From: Cupriavidus pinatubonensis
GTDB taxonomy: Bacteria; Pseudomonadota; Gammaproteobacteria; Burkholderiales; Burkholderiaceae
DNA: 64,000 bases
Assembly (NCBI RefSeq): GCF_019602855.1
Contig: NZ_CP080767.1
Location: forward strand, 2,542,001-2,606,000
Reading direction: 5' to 3'
Shown here: positions 19,356-30,097 of the stretch, piece by piece
Layout: each line of letters starts with the position of its first letter
How positions within the stretch are numbered: the stretch's first letter is position 1
Translations under genes and position numbers: made by a program
Notes under the pieces: generated by a model
Databases searched by the model: none
Seen by the model: the letters and a program-made list of their open reading frames with translations, nothing else
What the model was told of the DNA's origin: nothing

Positions 19356-19994
19356 ATGAGTGCCCCCCGGACAACCCGATCAGGCAGTACGCATACTCCG
19401 CCACCCATGGCTCGCGCCCCAGCCAGATTCCGAATCATCCGCGACCGCAGCCCGCTTCGCTACTGGCTGCGGCTGCTGACGGCAGCCGTGCTTGCCATCG
19501 TGCCGGCCGTGCTGCCTCCGGGCGTCACCGCGCAACCGGCTCCGCAACGCACAGACATGGTGGCGCGCGTGGTCTTCAGCCTGCTTGGCTACGCGCGCTG
19601 GCCGTCGGAACGCGAACCGGTCCGCCTCTGCGTCGACAACACCAGCCGGTATCCGGCGCGCCTGCTGGAAGGCGGCACGCTGAGCAACGGCCGCACGGTA
19701 CGCACGCGCGAAGTCGATGTCATGACGGAAGCGCTCGCGAGCAACTGCGACGCGCTTTATCTTGGCGCCATGACCGACGCACGACGCCAGCGGCTGGGCG
19801 CGGAACTGACCGGACGGCCGGTGCTGGTGATCAGCGAAGAGGACTTCGAGTGTGAAGTTGGCAGCATGTTCTGCCTGAACATCCGCGAGAACCAGGTGTC
19901 GTTCCGCGTGAATCTCGATTCGCTGGCCCGCAGCGGTGTCCACGTCCATCCGGCCGTGCTGCAACTGGGTCGCCGCAGGGGCGCGTCGTCATGA
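19356..19994 (+). CDS. yfiR: YfiR-family periplasmic regulator of a diguanylate cyclase
   Basis: A 212-residue exported protein of the YfiR/DUF4154 family. A basic N-terminus leads to a signal helix (about 33-55). The mature domain shows RVVFSLLGYARWPSE, LCVDNTSRYPARLL and VLVISEEDFECEVGSMFCL, matching the conserved core. Known YfiR proteins bind and silence the periplasmic part of YfiN, and the next gene is a YfiN-like cyclase. The stop overlaps the yfiN ATG (ATGA), so the genes are coupled. The start could instead be the Met at 19407. It is the only intact member of the three-gene unit. Confidence 0.8.
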   Translation: MSAPRTTRSGSTHTPPPMARAPARFRIIRDRSPLRYWLRLLTAAVLAIVPAVLPPGVTAQPAPQRTDMVARVVFSLLGYARWPSEREPVRLCVDNTSRYPARLLEGGTLSNGRTVRTREVDVMTEALASNCDALYLGAMTDARRQRLGAELTGRPVLVISEEDFECEVGSMFCLNIRENQVSFRVNLDSLARSGVHVHPAVLQLGRRRGASS

Positions 19995-21268
19995 AGCCCG
20001 GATCGAGGCCCGCGGGCGGCCGACAACGCCCTACCCTGTACAGCACGCTGCGACGCATTCATCTTGGCGTAGCGCTGCTGGCGGTCTGCACGGCGGGCCT
20101 CTCCCTGACCGCGCTCGGCTTTGCTGCACTTCGGGTCTATGCGGACCACAACCTGCGCCTGGTGGCACGGTCGATCTCCTATACGCTCGAAGCGCCGGTG
20201 GTATTCCGCGACAAGGTCGCCACTGGCGAGACGCTGGCCGTGATTGCCGCGTCCGAAGACGTCTCCCGCGCTACCGTCCTCGATCTCGACAACCGCGTGC
20301 TGGCCGACTGGCAGCGTCCGGCCACGAACGCCGAGACGGCTTGCGGTACGCGCTCGGGCGAATTGCTCAGCACCGGCGTGATCGAGCAGCCGATCCTGCA
20401 CGACACCCAGCCGGTCGGTACCCTGCGGATGACCGGCGATCCGTCCAATCGCTGCAGTTCCTGCTGCAAGGCGCGCTGGGCCTGCTAGCCTGCCTGCTGC
20501 TGACCGCCGTCAGCGCGCACTATATGTCGAGCCGCATGCTCGCGCAGATCGTCGAGCCGTTGCGCAACCTGCGCGTGGCTCACGCCGTACGTTCGGAGCG
20601 CGCGACTTCGCCCAGCGCACCCCCCCCCCCGCCCGCATCGAGGAACTGAATGCACTTGGCGACGACTTCAACGGCCTGCTCGATGAGCTGGAAACGTGGC
20701 AAAACCAGATGCAGCATGAGAACCGCTCGCTCGCGCACCGTGCCAGCCATGACTCGCTGACCGGCCTGCTCAACCGGTCCGCGTTTGAAGAACTGCTTGA
20801 GCTTGCCGTTCGCGCCGCGGCTGCCAGCGCTAGCTATGCGGCATTGCTCTATCTCGACAGCGACGACTTCAAAGGCATCAACGACCGGTTCGGCCATGCC
20901 GCCGGAGACGTGGTGCTGGTCGCGCTGGCTCAGCGCATCCGAGCAAGCGTGCGCGAAGGCGATGTGGTCGCGCGCCTTGGCGGCGACGAGTTTGCGGTGC
21001 TCGTCACGTCCTTGCGCGCTGCGGCGGATATCGTGCCGATTGCCGAGCAGATCCTGCGGCGAATCCCCGAACCTATCCTCTTGCCCGATGGCACCTGCAT
21101 CACGGCATCGCTTAGCATTGGTGTAGCCGTGTTTCCGATGCATGCGCAGGGCAGCCAGGGGTTGCTGCATGCGGCAGACGCGGCCATGTACGGCGCCCAA
21201 GTCGCCGATGCGGCGGGACCTGGCAGAGTGCCGAGCCACGCCTGGAGGCCAGCCGGGACCAGCGATGA
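19991..21268 (+). pseudogene. yfiN: YfiN-type membrane diguanylate cyclase, frameshifted
   Basis: The parts of a YfiN/TpbB cyclase are present but spread over three frames. The first ~150 codons give TM1 and a periplasmic domain. A shift at 20441-20452 is needed to continue into TM2 (LGLLACLLLTAVSAHYMSS). A shift at about 20590-20603 is needed to enter the HAMP segment and the GGDEF domain (RLGGDEFAVL, with an REGD inhibitory site). A further shift near 21190-21230 would lead to a stop at 21266-21268 that overlaps the yfiB ATG. The GGDEF motif itself is intact. Either a recent pseudogene or sequence errors. Confidence 0.75.
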
Positions 21269-21835
21269 CGCCTGCCCTACCGTTCCGCTGCGGCAAGCCA
21301 GTTGCCGCATACCGGCCCGCGGGATACCCGCGGGCTGGCGGCGGGCGCACTGCTGGCGGCTCTGGCAGCGATGGTTCTGGCTTTGTCCGGGCTGCAAGAC
21401 CGCCCCTTCCGGCCCAGGGCGGGCCTGACACCGGCACAGGTAGCCGTGTGCCGCAGCAGGGAAGGCTTTACGGAGACAGACGTCGGCTGGGGAACTCGGC
21501 CGTCCGCTCAAAGTCCTGTTTGGCTTCGACGAAGATGCCATCCCTCCCGATCGGATTGCCGACATCCGGCGCCTCGGCGGCGTGCTGCTAGGCGTGGGCA
21601 TCGACCATGTACGCGTGAGATGGCCACACCGATCACACCGGCAGCACCGAATACAACCTGCGGCTTTCGCTGCGGCGCGCGGAAGCCGTAGCCAGGGTAC
21701 TGGTCACTGCCGGTTTCGAACCGGCGAACATTGAACTGCGCGGCATGGGCAAGGGCCGGCCGGTGGCAGACAACCGCACCGCCCGCCGGTCGCGCGGAGA
21801 ATCGGCGCGCCTCCATCGTGGTGACGGTGGAGTAA
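21265..21835 (+). pseudogene. yfiB: YfiB-type OmpA-like lipoprotein, multiply frameshifted
   Basis: Joining frames recovers a YfiB-like outer-membrane lipoprotein. A hydrophobic signal (LLAALAAMVLAL) is followed by a lipobox-like SGCK that appears only after a frame change near 21390. LTPAQVAV follows in another frame, then VLFGFD near 21520, then GHTDHTGSTEYNLRLSLRRA near 21630-21690. The OmpA peptidoglycan-binding end reads LRGMGKGRPVADN and RRASIVVTVE up to TAA at 21833-21835. At least four indels are needed. Known YfiB sequesters YfiR at the outer membrane; as read, this gene could not make it. Confidence 0.7.
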
Positions 21836-21883
21836 CCGCGCGGGACACATCGCGGCAAACGACTGCCGGCAACGCCGACAGCC

Positions 21884-22163
21884 TCAGTCGCCGAAGGGAT
21901 TGGACGCGCGGTTCTCGATGGAGTCAGACAGGTCGAATTCGTCGCGCACCTTGTCGACGACGGCGCGAATGCTTGCCTCGTAGCCGGTGGACCGGCCGAA
22001 GCCCTTCATGTCCCAGTTTCCGTCCGCGTGCATCGCGTGGATGAGGCTCAGGCATTGGTGCGCGGATCTTTGCACCGTCCTCGCCGATTTCGTCGATCTG
22101 CTGCACTCGCCGGCTTACACTCGTCCTTGCAAGGCGCGCCGGCCGCGCTCGGCGCTTGGCCAT
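21884..22163 (-). pseudogene. Small hypothetical protein, apparently frameshifted
   Basis: The ATG at 22163 (MAKRRARPARLARTSVS) has AGACAGCC upstream and reads sensibly to about QQIDEIGEDGAKIRA. The sense frame then continues one base off as CLSLIHAMHADGNWDMKGFG and ends ENRASNPFGD at 21884. A single indel near 22055-22075 would restore a protein of about 92 residues. Function unknown. Confidence 0.45.
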
Positions 22164-22218
22164 GGCTGTCTCCCGGAAGCGGTTCGGCGGTCATGCTAGC
22201 ACGGGCATGCCCGTGCGC

Positions 22219-23072
22219 TCAAAGCGCGGCCTTGGCGGCCTGGTAAGCGTCGTAGAGCTTGCGAAAGACCGGGCCGGGCGCTCCTGCTCCAATCGTCTGT
22301 CCATCAATGGACACCACTGGCAATAGTTCCTTGCTCGCCGACGACAGCAATACCTCGTCCGCACCGAAGACCTCCTCGCGCGAGATGCGGCGGGTTTCCA
22401 GCGAGATGTCCAGCGCGGCGCACAACTCTTCCAACAAACCGTAGCGGATGCCCTCCAGGATCAGGTTGTCCTTGGGTGGCGCCGATACTCGGCCCGCTAA
22501 CGCACCACCCAGACATTGGACGCCGAGGCTTTCCGTGAGCCAGCCATCGCGAAACTGGATCGCCTCGGTTGCGCTATGCTCCGCCGCATATTGCGCGGCC
22601 AGCACATTACCGAGCAGCGACGTCGACTTGATCTGGCAATTGAGCCAGCGCCGATCCTCCATCGTCACGCACGCCACCCCCTGCGCCACCGCCTCCGCAG
22701 CCGGCAGCACCATCGGATTGGTCATGATCAGCACGGTCGGCGTGACTTCCGTTGGAAACGCATGTGTGCGCCGTGCCACGCCCCGGGTGACCTGGATATA
22801 GCTCATTCTGGTCGGACAGCCCGTTCGCCTCCGCCACGCGCGCGATCAGCGCCAGCCATTCGGGACGCGTCGTGCGGATCGGGAATACCGATGGCCGCCA
22901 GGCTACGCGCGAGGCGTGCCAGGTGCTGAGCGCCCCGGAACGGCTTGCCGTTGTAGATCGGGATGACCTCGTAAATGCCATCACCGAAGATGAAACCGCG
23001 ATCCAGGACGGGGATGCGGGCTTCGGACAAGGGGGTCAGATCGCCGTTGAGATAGACGAGAGGCTCGGACAT
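22219..23072 (-). pseudogene. D-amino-acid aminotransferase-like gene, two frameshifts
   Basis: A PLP fold-type IV aminotransferase in three pieces. The N-terminal ~65 codons from 23072 hold VYLNGDLTPLSEARIPVLDRGFIFGDGIYE. After a shift near 22870-22885 comes RPEWLALIARVAEANGLSDQ. After a second shift near 22800-22812 the rest follows, from SYIQVTRGVARR to the end. The catalytic Lys is present in CQIKSTSLLGNVLAAQYA. Family enzymes interconvert D-alanine and D-glutamate with keto acids. As read the gene is non-functional unless the shifts are errors; neither fragment alone is a working enzyme. Confidence 0.75.
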
Positions 23073-23265
23073 GGTAAGTGCTTGCTGAGGGGATGTCCGA
23101 TTCTTTCACAGGCGCGTGGGATGGCTTATGCAATATGCGCATAAGGCTTCGGAGCTCCGGACGGGTCGCTTCCCAACAGGGTCAGGCGCCCGCTGTCGGA
23201 CGGCGCCTGATACCGGCGCACCGTTTACCTGTCGACACTGTCTCCATCAACCCAGGGAGACAGAG

Positions 23266-23490
23266 ATGCCCAATAAAAATATCCACGTCGTACCCACCCA
23301 CAACGGTTGGGCAGTACAACTCGACGGTGGCTCCGGTAACGAACATCGATTCACCTGCCAGAAACATGCAATTGCCACCGGCACCGAAAGAGCCAGGCAG
23401 GCGAAAGTCGCGTTACTGATACATGGCCGCGACGGACAGATCGTGGAACGCAGTTCGTTCGAAACGGAAGCGCTCGAGGTGAAGGACTAA
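23266..23490 (+). CDS. DUF2188 small protein
   Basis: A 74-residue soluble protein. IHVVPTHNGWAVQLDGGSG near residues 6-24 and the GRDGQIVERSSF ending match DUF2188, a small beta-rich domain of unknown function. GGGAGA (23256-23261) is the ribosome-binding site. The gene is intact although the genes on its left are frameshifted. Confidence 0.75.
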   Translation: MPNKNIHVVPTHNGWAVQLDGGSGNEHRFTCQKHAIATGTERARQAKVALLIHGRDGQIVERSSFETEALEVKD

Positions 23491-23531
23491 ACCCGCGGCA
23501 AAGGGGCGCAATCAGAGCGTGCAAAAACAAA

Positions 23532-23554
23532 AAAGCCGCCTACGAGACGGCTTT
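23532..23554. terminator. Bidirectional hairpin between DUF2188 gene and neuD-like gene
   Basis: AAAGCCG pairs with CGGCTTT around a nine-base loop between two convergent genes; A and T runs flank it. The T run on the plus strand is short. Confidence 0.5.
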
Positions 23555-23586
23555 GGATGGTGCAAGCGGCAACCTCGCTCCGGTCC

Positions 23587-24240
23587 TTAAAGATAGCGCT
23601 CACCATGCTGGCGCGTTCGGATAACCTTCGACGGCAGCCCATAGGCGACCGTCAGCGGCTCTATGTCTCTCGCAACCAACGATCCAGCGCCAATGACCAC
23701 GTCGTCGCCGACGGTGATGCCGTGAATCAGGTTCGCACCTAACCCTATGGCGGAAAAGACGCCGATCTTGCACTCCCCCCCTGTGACAACGCCAGGCGCG
23801 AGACTGGCATAATCGCCCACCTCGCAATCGTGATCCACGCATGCGCCGGTGTTGATAATGCAATGCCGGCCAACGGTCGAACATGCATTGATCACCACGC
23901 CCGCCATCACGACCGAACCTTCGCCGATCGTGGTCCCTCTGCCGATGCTGGTTGCCGGATGAATGGCCGCTGGAAACCGGAGACCCGGGCACAGCGCCAT
24001 GATTCTTTTGGCGACCTGGGCACGTGCGCTGTTATCGCCGATTGCGATCAGCGCGCCATCGATCCGATATTCCCTGACAAGAATCGGCAAAGCCGCCTCA
24101 TCACCGAGCACCCGATAACCCATCACTTCGCGCCGGGAAGTGTCGATCAGTCCGACTATGTGATGTTTGCGCTGAGTTTCTACCGCATCGATGACGGACT
24201 TCGCATGGCCGCCCGATCCGATGATGACAATGTTTTCCAC
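23587..24240 (-). CDS. NeuD/PglD-family left-handed beta-helix acyltransferase
   Basis: A 217-residue sugar O- or N-acyltransferase. A Rossmann-like N-terminus (MENIVIIGSGGHAKSVIDA) is typical of NeuD/PglD. From about residue 95 hexapeptide repeats form a left-handed beta-helix; GACVDHDCEVGDYASLAPG carries the catalytic-type His. These enzymes use acetyl-CoA to modify sialic-acid-like or bacillosamine-type sugars. No other surface-sugar gene is next to it, so it is an orphan. Its codon use and base composition look less GC-rich than its neighbours, hinting at acquisition. Confidence 0.85.
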   Translation of the reverse strand: MENIVIIGSGGHAKSVIDAVETQRKHHIVGLIDTSRREVMGYRVLGDEAALPILVREYRIDGALIAIGDNSARAQVAKRIMALCPGLRFPAAIHPATSIGRGTTIGEGSVVMAGVVINACSTVGRHCIINTGACVDHDCEVGDYASLAPGVVTGGECKIGVFSAIGLGANLIHGITVGDDVVIGAGSLVARDIEPLTVAYGLPSKVIRTRQHGERYL

Positions 24241-24407
24241 AGCGGCTTATCGATGTCGGCGAGAGTGTCAAACCCACCGATAATAATAATCCCCCGTTCG
24301 GGTCGGAGCCTTCGCAAGGTTGTCCATAATGCGACCTTTCGAACATTCCGTAATGGCAGGACTATGAGTGTCCTGCATAAGGTAGTGTTGGCGCCCCACA
24401 GGCAAAC

Positions 24408-24445
24408 AAAAAGGGGCCGGGGTCAATGACCCCAGCCCCTTTTTT
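24408..24445. terminator. Strong bidirectional hairpin terminator
   Basis: AAAAAGGGGC pairs with GCCCCTTTTT, and inside it GGGGTC pairs with GACCCC. It lies between tRNA-Ser and the acyltransferase gene. The A run on one side and T run on the other suit termination on either strand; for tRNA-Ser (minus) it lies 48 bases past the gene end. Confidence 0.8.
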
Positions 24446-24492
24446 ACGGCCTACTGCGAGCGATTGCTAACCCGCGAAGCCCTAAAGAATCC

Positions 24493-24583
24493 TGGCGGAG
24501 AGAGGGGGATTCGAACCCCCGATAGGCTATTAACCTATACACGCTTTCCAGGCGTGCGACTTAAACCACTCATCCATCTCTCC
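24493..24583 (-). tRNA. tRNA-Ser (anticodon GGA)
   Basis: A 91-base tRNA with acceptor GGAGAGA/TCTCTCC (24577-24583 with 24497-24503), encoded CCA, and the long variable arm of class II tRNAs. The anticodon loop CTGGAAA gives anticodon GGA, reading TCC (Ser). Confidence 0.95.
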
Positions 24584-24628
24584 GGGAAGTCCGCGATTAT
24601 AGCAGAGCGCGGCGACGCGTCCAGTGTT

Positions 24629-26701
24629 TCATTGGCCACCCCCTACCCCTTCCGCAAGTAGTTCACCAGCCTGTTGATGACAGGCGCATTCCTCGGTGTG
24701 ACCAGACTGACCAGGATGGCTGCAGCGAAAACCCGCAGGAACGCCAAAGGCACCTGACGCGATGGGATCGACGCCAAACCACCGGTCACCAAAGATACCC
24801 GTCATCCGCGTGAAGAAAGGATAGTTGACGAAGATGTAGTAGACCGAAATGCCCAAGCCCGCCGCCATCCCCGCGACCGCGCCAGCGGCCGTCGTGCGGC
24901 GCCAGAAGATGCCGAGCACCAGCACCGGAAAGAAGCTTGATGCCGCCAGCGAGAAGGCCGCGCCCACCAGGAACAGGATGTTGCCGGGACGCAGCGATGT
25001 GACGTACGAGGCGAACAGCGCTACGCCGAGCAGTACGATCTTTGCCGTCGTTACGCGCCGCTGGTGGCTCGCCTGGCGGTCGACCATGTGATAGAAGACA
25101 TCGTGCGACAGCGCATTGGCGATGGTCAACAGCAGGCCGTCCGCCGTCGATAGTGCAGCCGCCAGCGCGCCGGCGGCGATCAGTCCGGATATTACGTAAG
25201 GCAACCCCGCAATTTCAGGTGCGGCCAGCACGATCATGTCGGGTTGCAACAGGATTTCGGCCCACTGCACGATGCCATCGGCGTTGACGTCACGCAGCGC
25301 GAACACCGGTGGATCGACCTTGCGCCACTGCACGACCCACTGCGGCAGTTCAGCGTAGGGCGTGCCGACCACGTGCTGGAAGAATTCGTACTTGACCAGC
25401 GCCGCCAGCGTGGGGGCCGACACGTAAAGCAAGGCGATACAAAACAGCGCCCACGCGACGGAGTTGCGCGTTTCCTTCACCGATGGTGTTGTGTACAGGC
25501 GCGTGAGGATGTGCGGGAGGCTGGCGGTCCCCACCATCAGGCAGAACACCAGCAGCACGAAATTCAGGCGCTTGGTGCCACGCTCCTGCTCGGAGGCCGA
25601 AGGATAAGGCTCCGTCGATGGCGTGGAAGGCTTGCTGCGTGCGAGCGCATCTTCACGCATCTGGTTCCACTGCAGTTGCGCGGCAGCCGCGTCGGCGGGG
25701 AACTCGATCCGTTCTCGCTCCAATGCCTTGATTTCCCGCAGCGGCGCATTGCGAGCGCGCAAGTCGCGCAGGCGCACGTCGAGCGCGTCGCGTTCTTCGG
25801 CAAACGACTGGGGCAGACGGGCGATGCGCTCCTGCATCTGGATGGCCTGCTGCCGGTAGAAATCGCGCACGGCCAACTCGGCCGGTTCGCGCTCAAGCTG
25901 CCGTTCGCGCTGGTCCAGCTGCGAAAGCAGCGGCCCGTAGCTCAGTTGCGGCACGACTTCATGATGATGCTTCCACGCAATCATCGAGACCGTTACCAGG
26001 AACGCGACGATCATCATGATGTACTGCGCGACCTGGGTCCACGTGACGGCGCGCATGCCGCCCAGGAACGAACAAACCAGGATGCCGGCCAGCCCGAAGA
26101 AGATGCCGACCGCGAACTCGACGCCGATGAAGCGTGTCACGACAAGGCCCACCCCCTGGATCTGCGCGACCAGATAGACAAACGAACACAACGATGCCGC
26201 AAGCACCGCAATGGCGCGCACAGGGAGGTTGCCGCCCGGCTTGCCGTTGCCATAGCGTGCCGCGAGAAAATCGGGAATGGTGTAGCCGCCGTACTTGCGC
26301 AGGTATGGCGCGAGCAGGAACGCCACCAGGCAATAGCCGCCGGTCCATCCCATCACATACGCCAGCCCCTCATAGCCGGAAGCGAACAGAATGCCGGCCA
26401 GGCCGATGAACGACGCGGCGCTCATCCAGTCCGCCGCGATCGCCATGCCATTGAACATCGCCGGCACGCGCCGCGCGGCGACGTAGTATTCGTTGAGGTC
26501 GGACGTACGGCAGATCAGCCCGATACAGGCGTAGATCGCGATGGTGACGAAGAGAAAGACATAGCCGAGCCACAGCGCATCGGCATTGGATTTCTCCAGC
26601 AGCCCCATCATGCCGACGAAGCCGAACAGACCCAGCGTGAACAGGCCGTAGTACAACATCAGCCGGCGGCGGAAACGCGACTGGGCGTCGGGCATAGGCA
26701 A
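24629..26701 (-). CDS. Sodium:solute (acetate-type) symporter, C-terminus frameshifted
   Basis: A large SSS-family symporter (690 residues as read) of the VC_2705/ActP-like branch, with about 13 TM helices. A long hydrophilic, coiled-coil-rich insert lies at ~260-380. Typical stretches include AADWMSAASFIGLAGILFASG (shown to position 108) and GGYTIPDFLAARYG. It lies next to acs, which suits acetate uptake. The last ~35 residues are out of frame: a one-base correction near 24724-24735 would give AILVSLVTPRNAPVINRLVN and a stop at 24643. The transport core is unaffected. Substrate is inferred from context. Confidence 0.85.
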   Translation of the reverse strand: MPMPDAQSRFRRRLMLYYGLFTLGLFGFVGMMGLLEKSNADALWLGYVFLFVTIAIYACIGLICRTSDLNEYYVAARRVPAMFNGMAIAADWMSAASFIGLAGILFASGYEGLAYVMGWTGGYCLVAFLLAPYLRKYGGYTIPDFLAARYGNGKPGGNLPVRAIAVLAASLCSFVYLVAQIQGVGLVVTRFIGVEFAVGIFFGLAGILVCSFLGGMRAVTWTQVAQYIMMIVAFLVTVSMIAWKHHHEVVPQLSYGPLLSQLDQRERQLEREPAELAVRDFYRQQAIQMQERIARLPQSFAEERDALDVRLRDLRARNAPLREIKALERERIEFPADAAAAQLQWNQMREDALARSKPSTPSTEPYPSASEQERGTKRLNFVLLVFCLMVGTASLPHILTRLYTTPSVKETRNSVAWALFCIALLYVSAPTLAALVKYEFFQHVVGTPYAELPQWVVQWRKVDPPVFALRDVNADGIVQWAEILLQPDMIVLAAPEIAGLPYVISGLIAAGALAAALSTADGLLLTIANALSHDVFYHMVDRQASHQRRVTTAKIVLLGVALFASYVTSLRPGNILFLVGAAFSLAASSFFPVLVLGIFWRRTTAAGAVAGMAAGLGISVYYIFVNYPFFTRMTGIFGDRWFGVDPIASGAFGVPAGFRCSHPGQSGHTEECACHQQAGELLAEGVGGGQ

Positions 26702-26797
26702 GGATCTGGCTGTGAGGGAAATCTAGAGTAAAGAACCCGCCGGCGCGATTCACGCGGCGGCGGGTTCTGTCGGACGAGCCGTTACCGAATGGACCGG

Positions 26798-28780
<1,983 letters not shown>

Positions 28781-29085
28781 AGGCGGGTCTCCTGGTATTT
28801 GACTGAACGGCTTGGCTGCAAAAGTACGCGCGGCGGCTTACTTAAACCTGACGCTCCCTTGCGCGGCAAAAGCATGCCCGGTTCTTGCTGCAAAGCAACA
28901 AACCCGCATGAAAGGGCGCGGCGCGAGGAATGTGCAGCCTTCTTCATTAGGCTAGCACAGCTATAATGCCGCGGGCCCGATATTCGGCTGCCCGCGCGGC
29001 CCCGGCGCGTCCAATGCCAGCGCTCACGAAGCGCCCGCACCCTGCCCGCAAAACCGGCTGCGTGCATACTCCCGAGGCAGTATCC
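28781..29085. other. Divergent acs / transporter intergenic region
   Basis: 305 bases without a convincing gene. A plus-strand TATAAT hexamer (28962-28967) is a good -10 for the transporter gene. It overlaps an in-frame ATG at 28966, which argues against that codon as the start. Confidence 0.5.
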
Positions 29086-29994
29086 GTGTCCATTTATCCC
29101 TTCTTCCTGATCGCCTCGATGGCGCTCGTTGGCAGCAATGTCGGCCTGGGCAAATCGATCATCGTGCATGTGCCCGTGCTGCTGTTCGCACTGCTGCGCT
29201 TTGTCATCGCCATCATCTGCCTGTCGCCGTGGTACCGGCCGTCGCGCATGCGCCAGGTGGCGCGCGCGGAATGGCGCAACCTGTTCCTGCAGGCGTTCTT
29301 CGGCACCTTCCTGTTCACGCTGCTAATGCTCAATGGCATGCGGCTGACCAGCGCAATGGCCGCTGGGGTCATCACCAGCACCATTCCCGCGACGGTCGCG
29401 ATCCTGTCATGGCTGTGGCTGCGTGAGCGGCTGTCGCGCCGGACGATCGGTTCGGTGCTGCTGGCGGTGGCCGGCGTCGCGGTACTGAATATCGCGCGCG
29501 GCGGAGCGCACGACAGTGGTGGCGGCGGCCAGGCGCTGCTCGGCAACCTGATGATCCTCGGCGCCGTGATCTGCGAATCGATCTACGTGATCCTGTCGCG
29601 CCGCCTTACGCAGACGCTCGCGGCGATCGAGATCTGTGCCTACACGCACCTGATCGGCGGCCTGCTGATGCTGCCGCTGGGCCTGATCCCGCTGCTCGGG
29701 TTCGATCCCTCCACCGTGCCGACGCAGACCTGGCTCATGCTGCTGTGGTACGCGCTGTCCGCCAGCGTGTTCTCGTTCTGGCTCTGGATGAAAGGGATCC
29801 GGCATGTGCCCGCACAACTCGCGGGCGTTTTCACTTCGGTGCTGCCGGTGGCGGCGGCCGCCTACGGCATCGTCTTCCTTGGCGAGACACCGGGCTGGCC
29901 TCATGCGGTGGCGCTGGCGTGCGTGCTGGGCGGCATCGTGCTGGCGAGCTGGCCGGGCCCGGTAGCGCGCCGGGCATGGCGCGACGTGACCTGA
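29086..29994 (+). CDS. DMT-superfamily (EamA-type) transporter
   Basis: A 302-residue inner-membrane protein with ten predicted TM helices in two EamA repeats. The first repeat contains SAMAAGVITSTIPATVAILSW near its end. The second contains the FTSVLPVAAAAYGIVFLGE signature near 255-273. Family members export amino acids or metabolites; the substrate is not evident. The GTG at 29086 is chosen because GAGG lies eight bases upstream and the protein then begins directly with TM1. ATGs at 29014 and 28966 give a basic leader unlike the family. Confidence 0.8.
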   Translation: MSIYPFFLIASMALVGSNVGLGKSIIVHVPVLLFALLRFVIAIICLSPWYRPSRMRQVARAEWRNLFLQAFFGTFLFTLLMLNGMRLTSAMAAGVITSTIPATVAILSWLWLRERLSRRTIGSVLLAVAGVAVLNIARGGAHDSGGGGQALLGNLMILGAVICESIYVILSRRLTQTLAAIEICAYTHLIGGLLMLPLGLIPLLGFDPSTVPTQTWLMLLWYALSASVFSFWLWMKGIRHVPAQLAGVFTSVLPVAAAAYGIVFLGETPGWPHAVALACVLGGIVLASWPGPVARRAWRDVT

Positions 29995-30097
29995 AGCGTT
30001 TCAGGAAGTGACAGGCGTCGCGGGACGCAAACAAGGCAAGGTACAATCCAGACCCATTTCGAATGTCTGGCGACAAAGACTTTTCACCTGTTTGCTT

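Noticed and set aside
20620..20630. Run of 11 C as the cause of the yfiN frameshift
   Set aside because: Reading the frame that enters the GGDEF domain backwards passes through the C run as Thr-Pro-Pro-Pro-Ala-Arg and on into DFAQRT, so the needed shift lies just upstream (about 20590-20603).
28966..29085. ATG at 28966 as start of the DMT transporter
   Set aside because: That ATG lies inside a TATAAT -10 hexamer, and the extra 40 residues are basic and unlike the family. A GTG with a ribosome-binding site at 29086 fits better.
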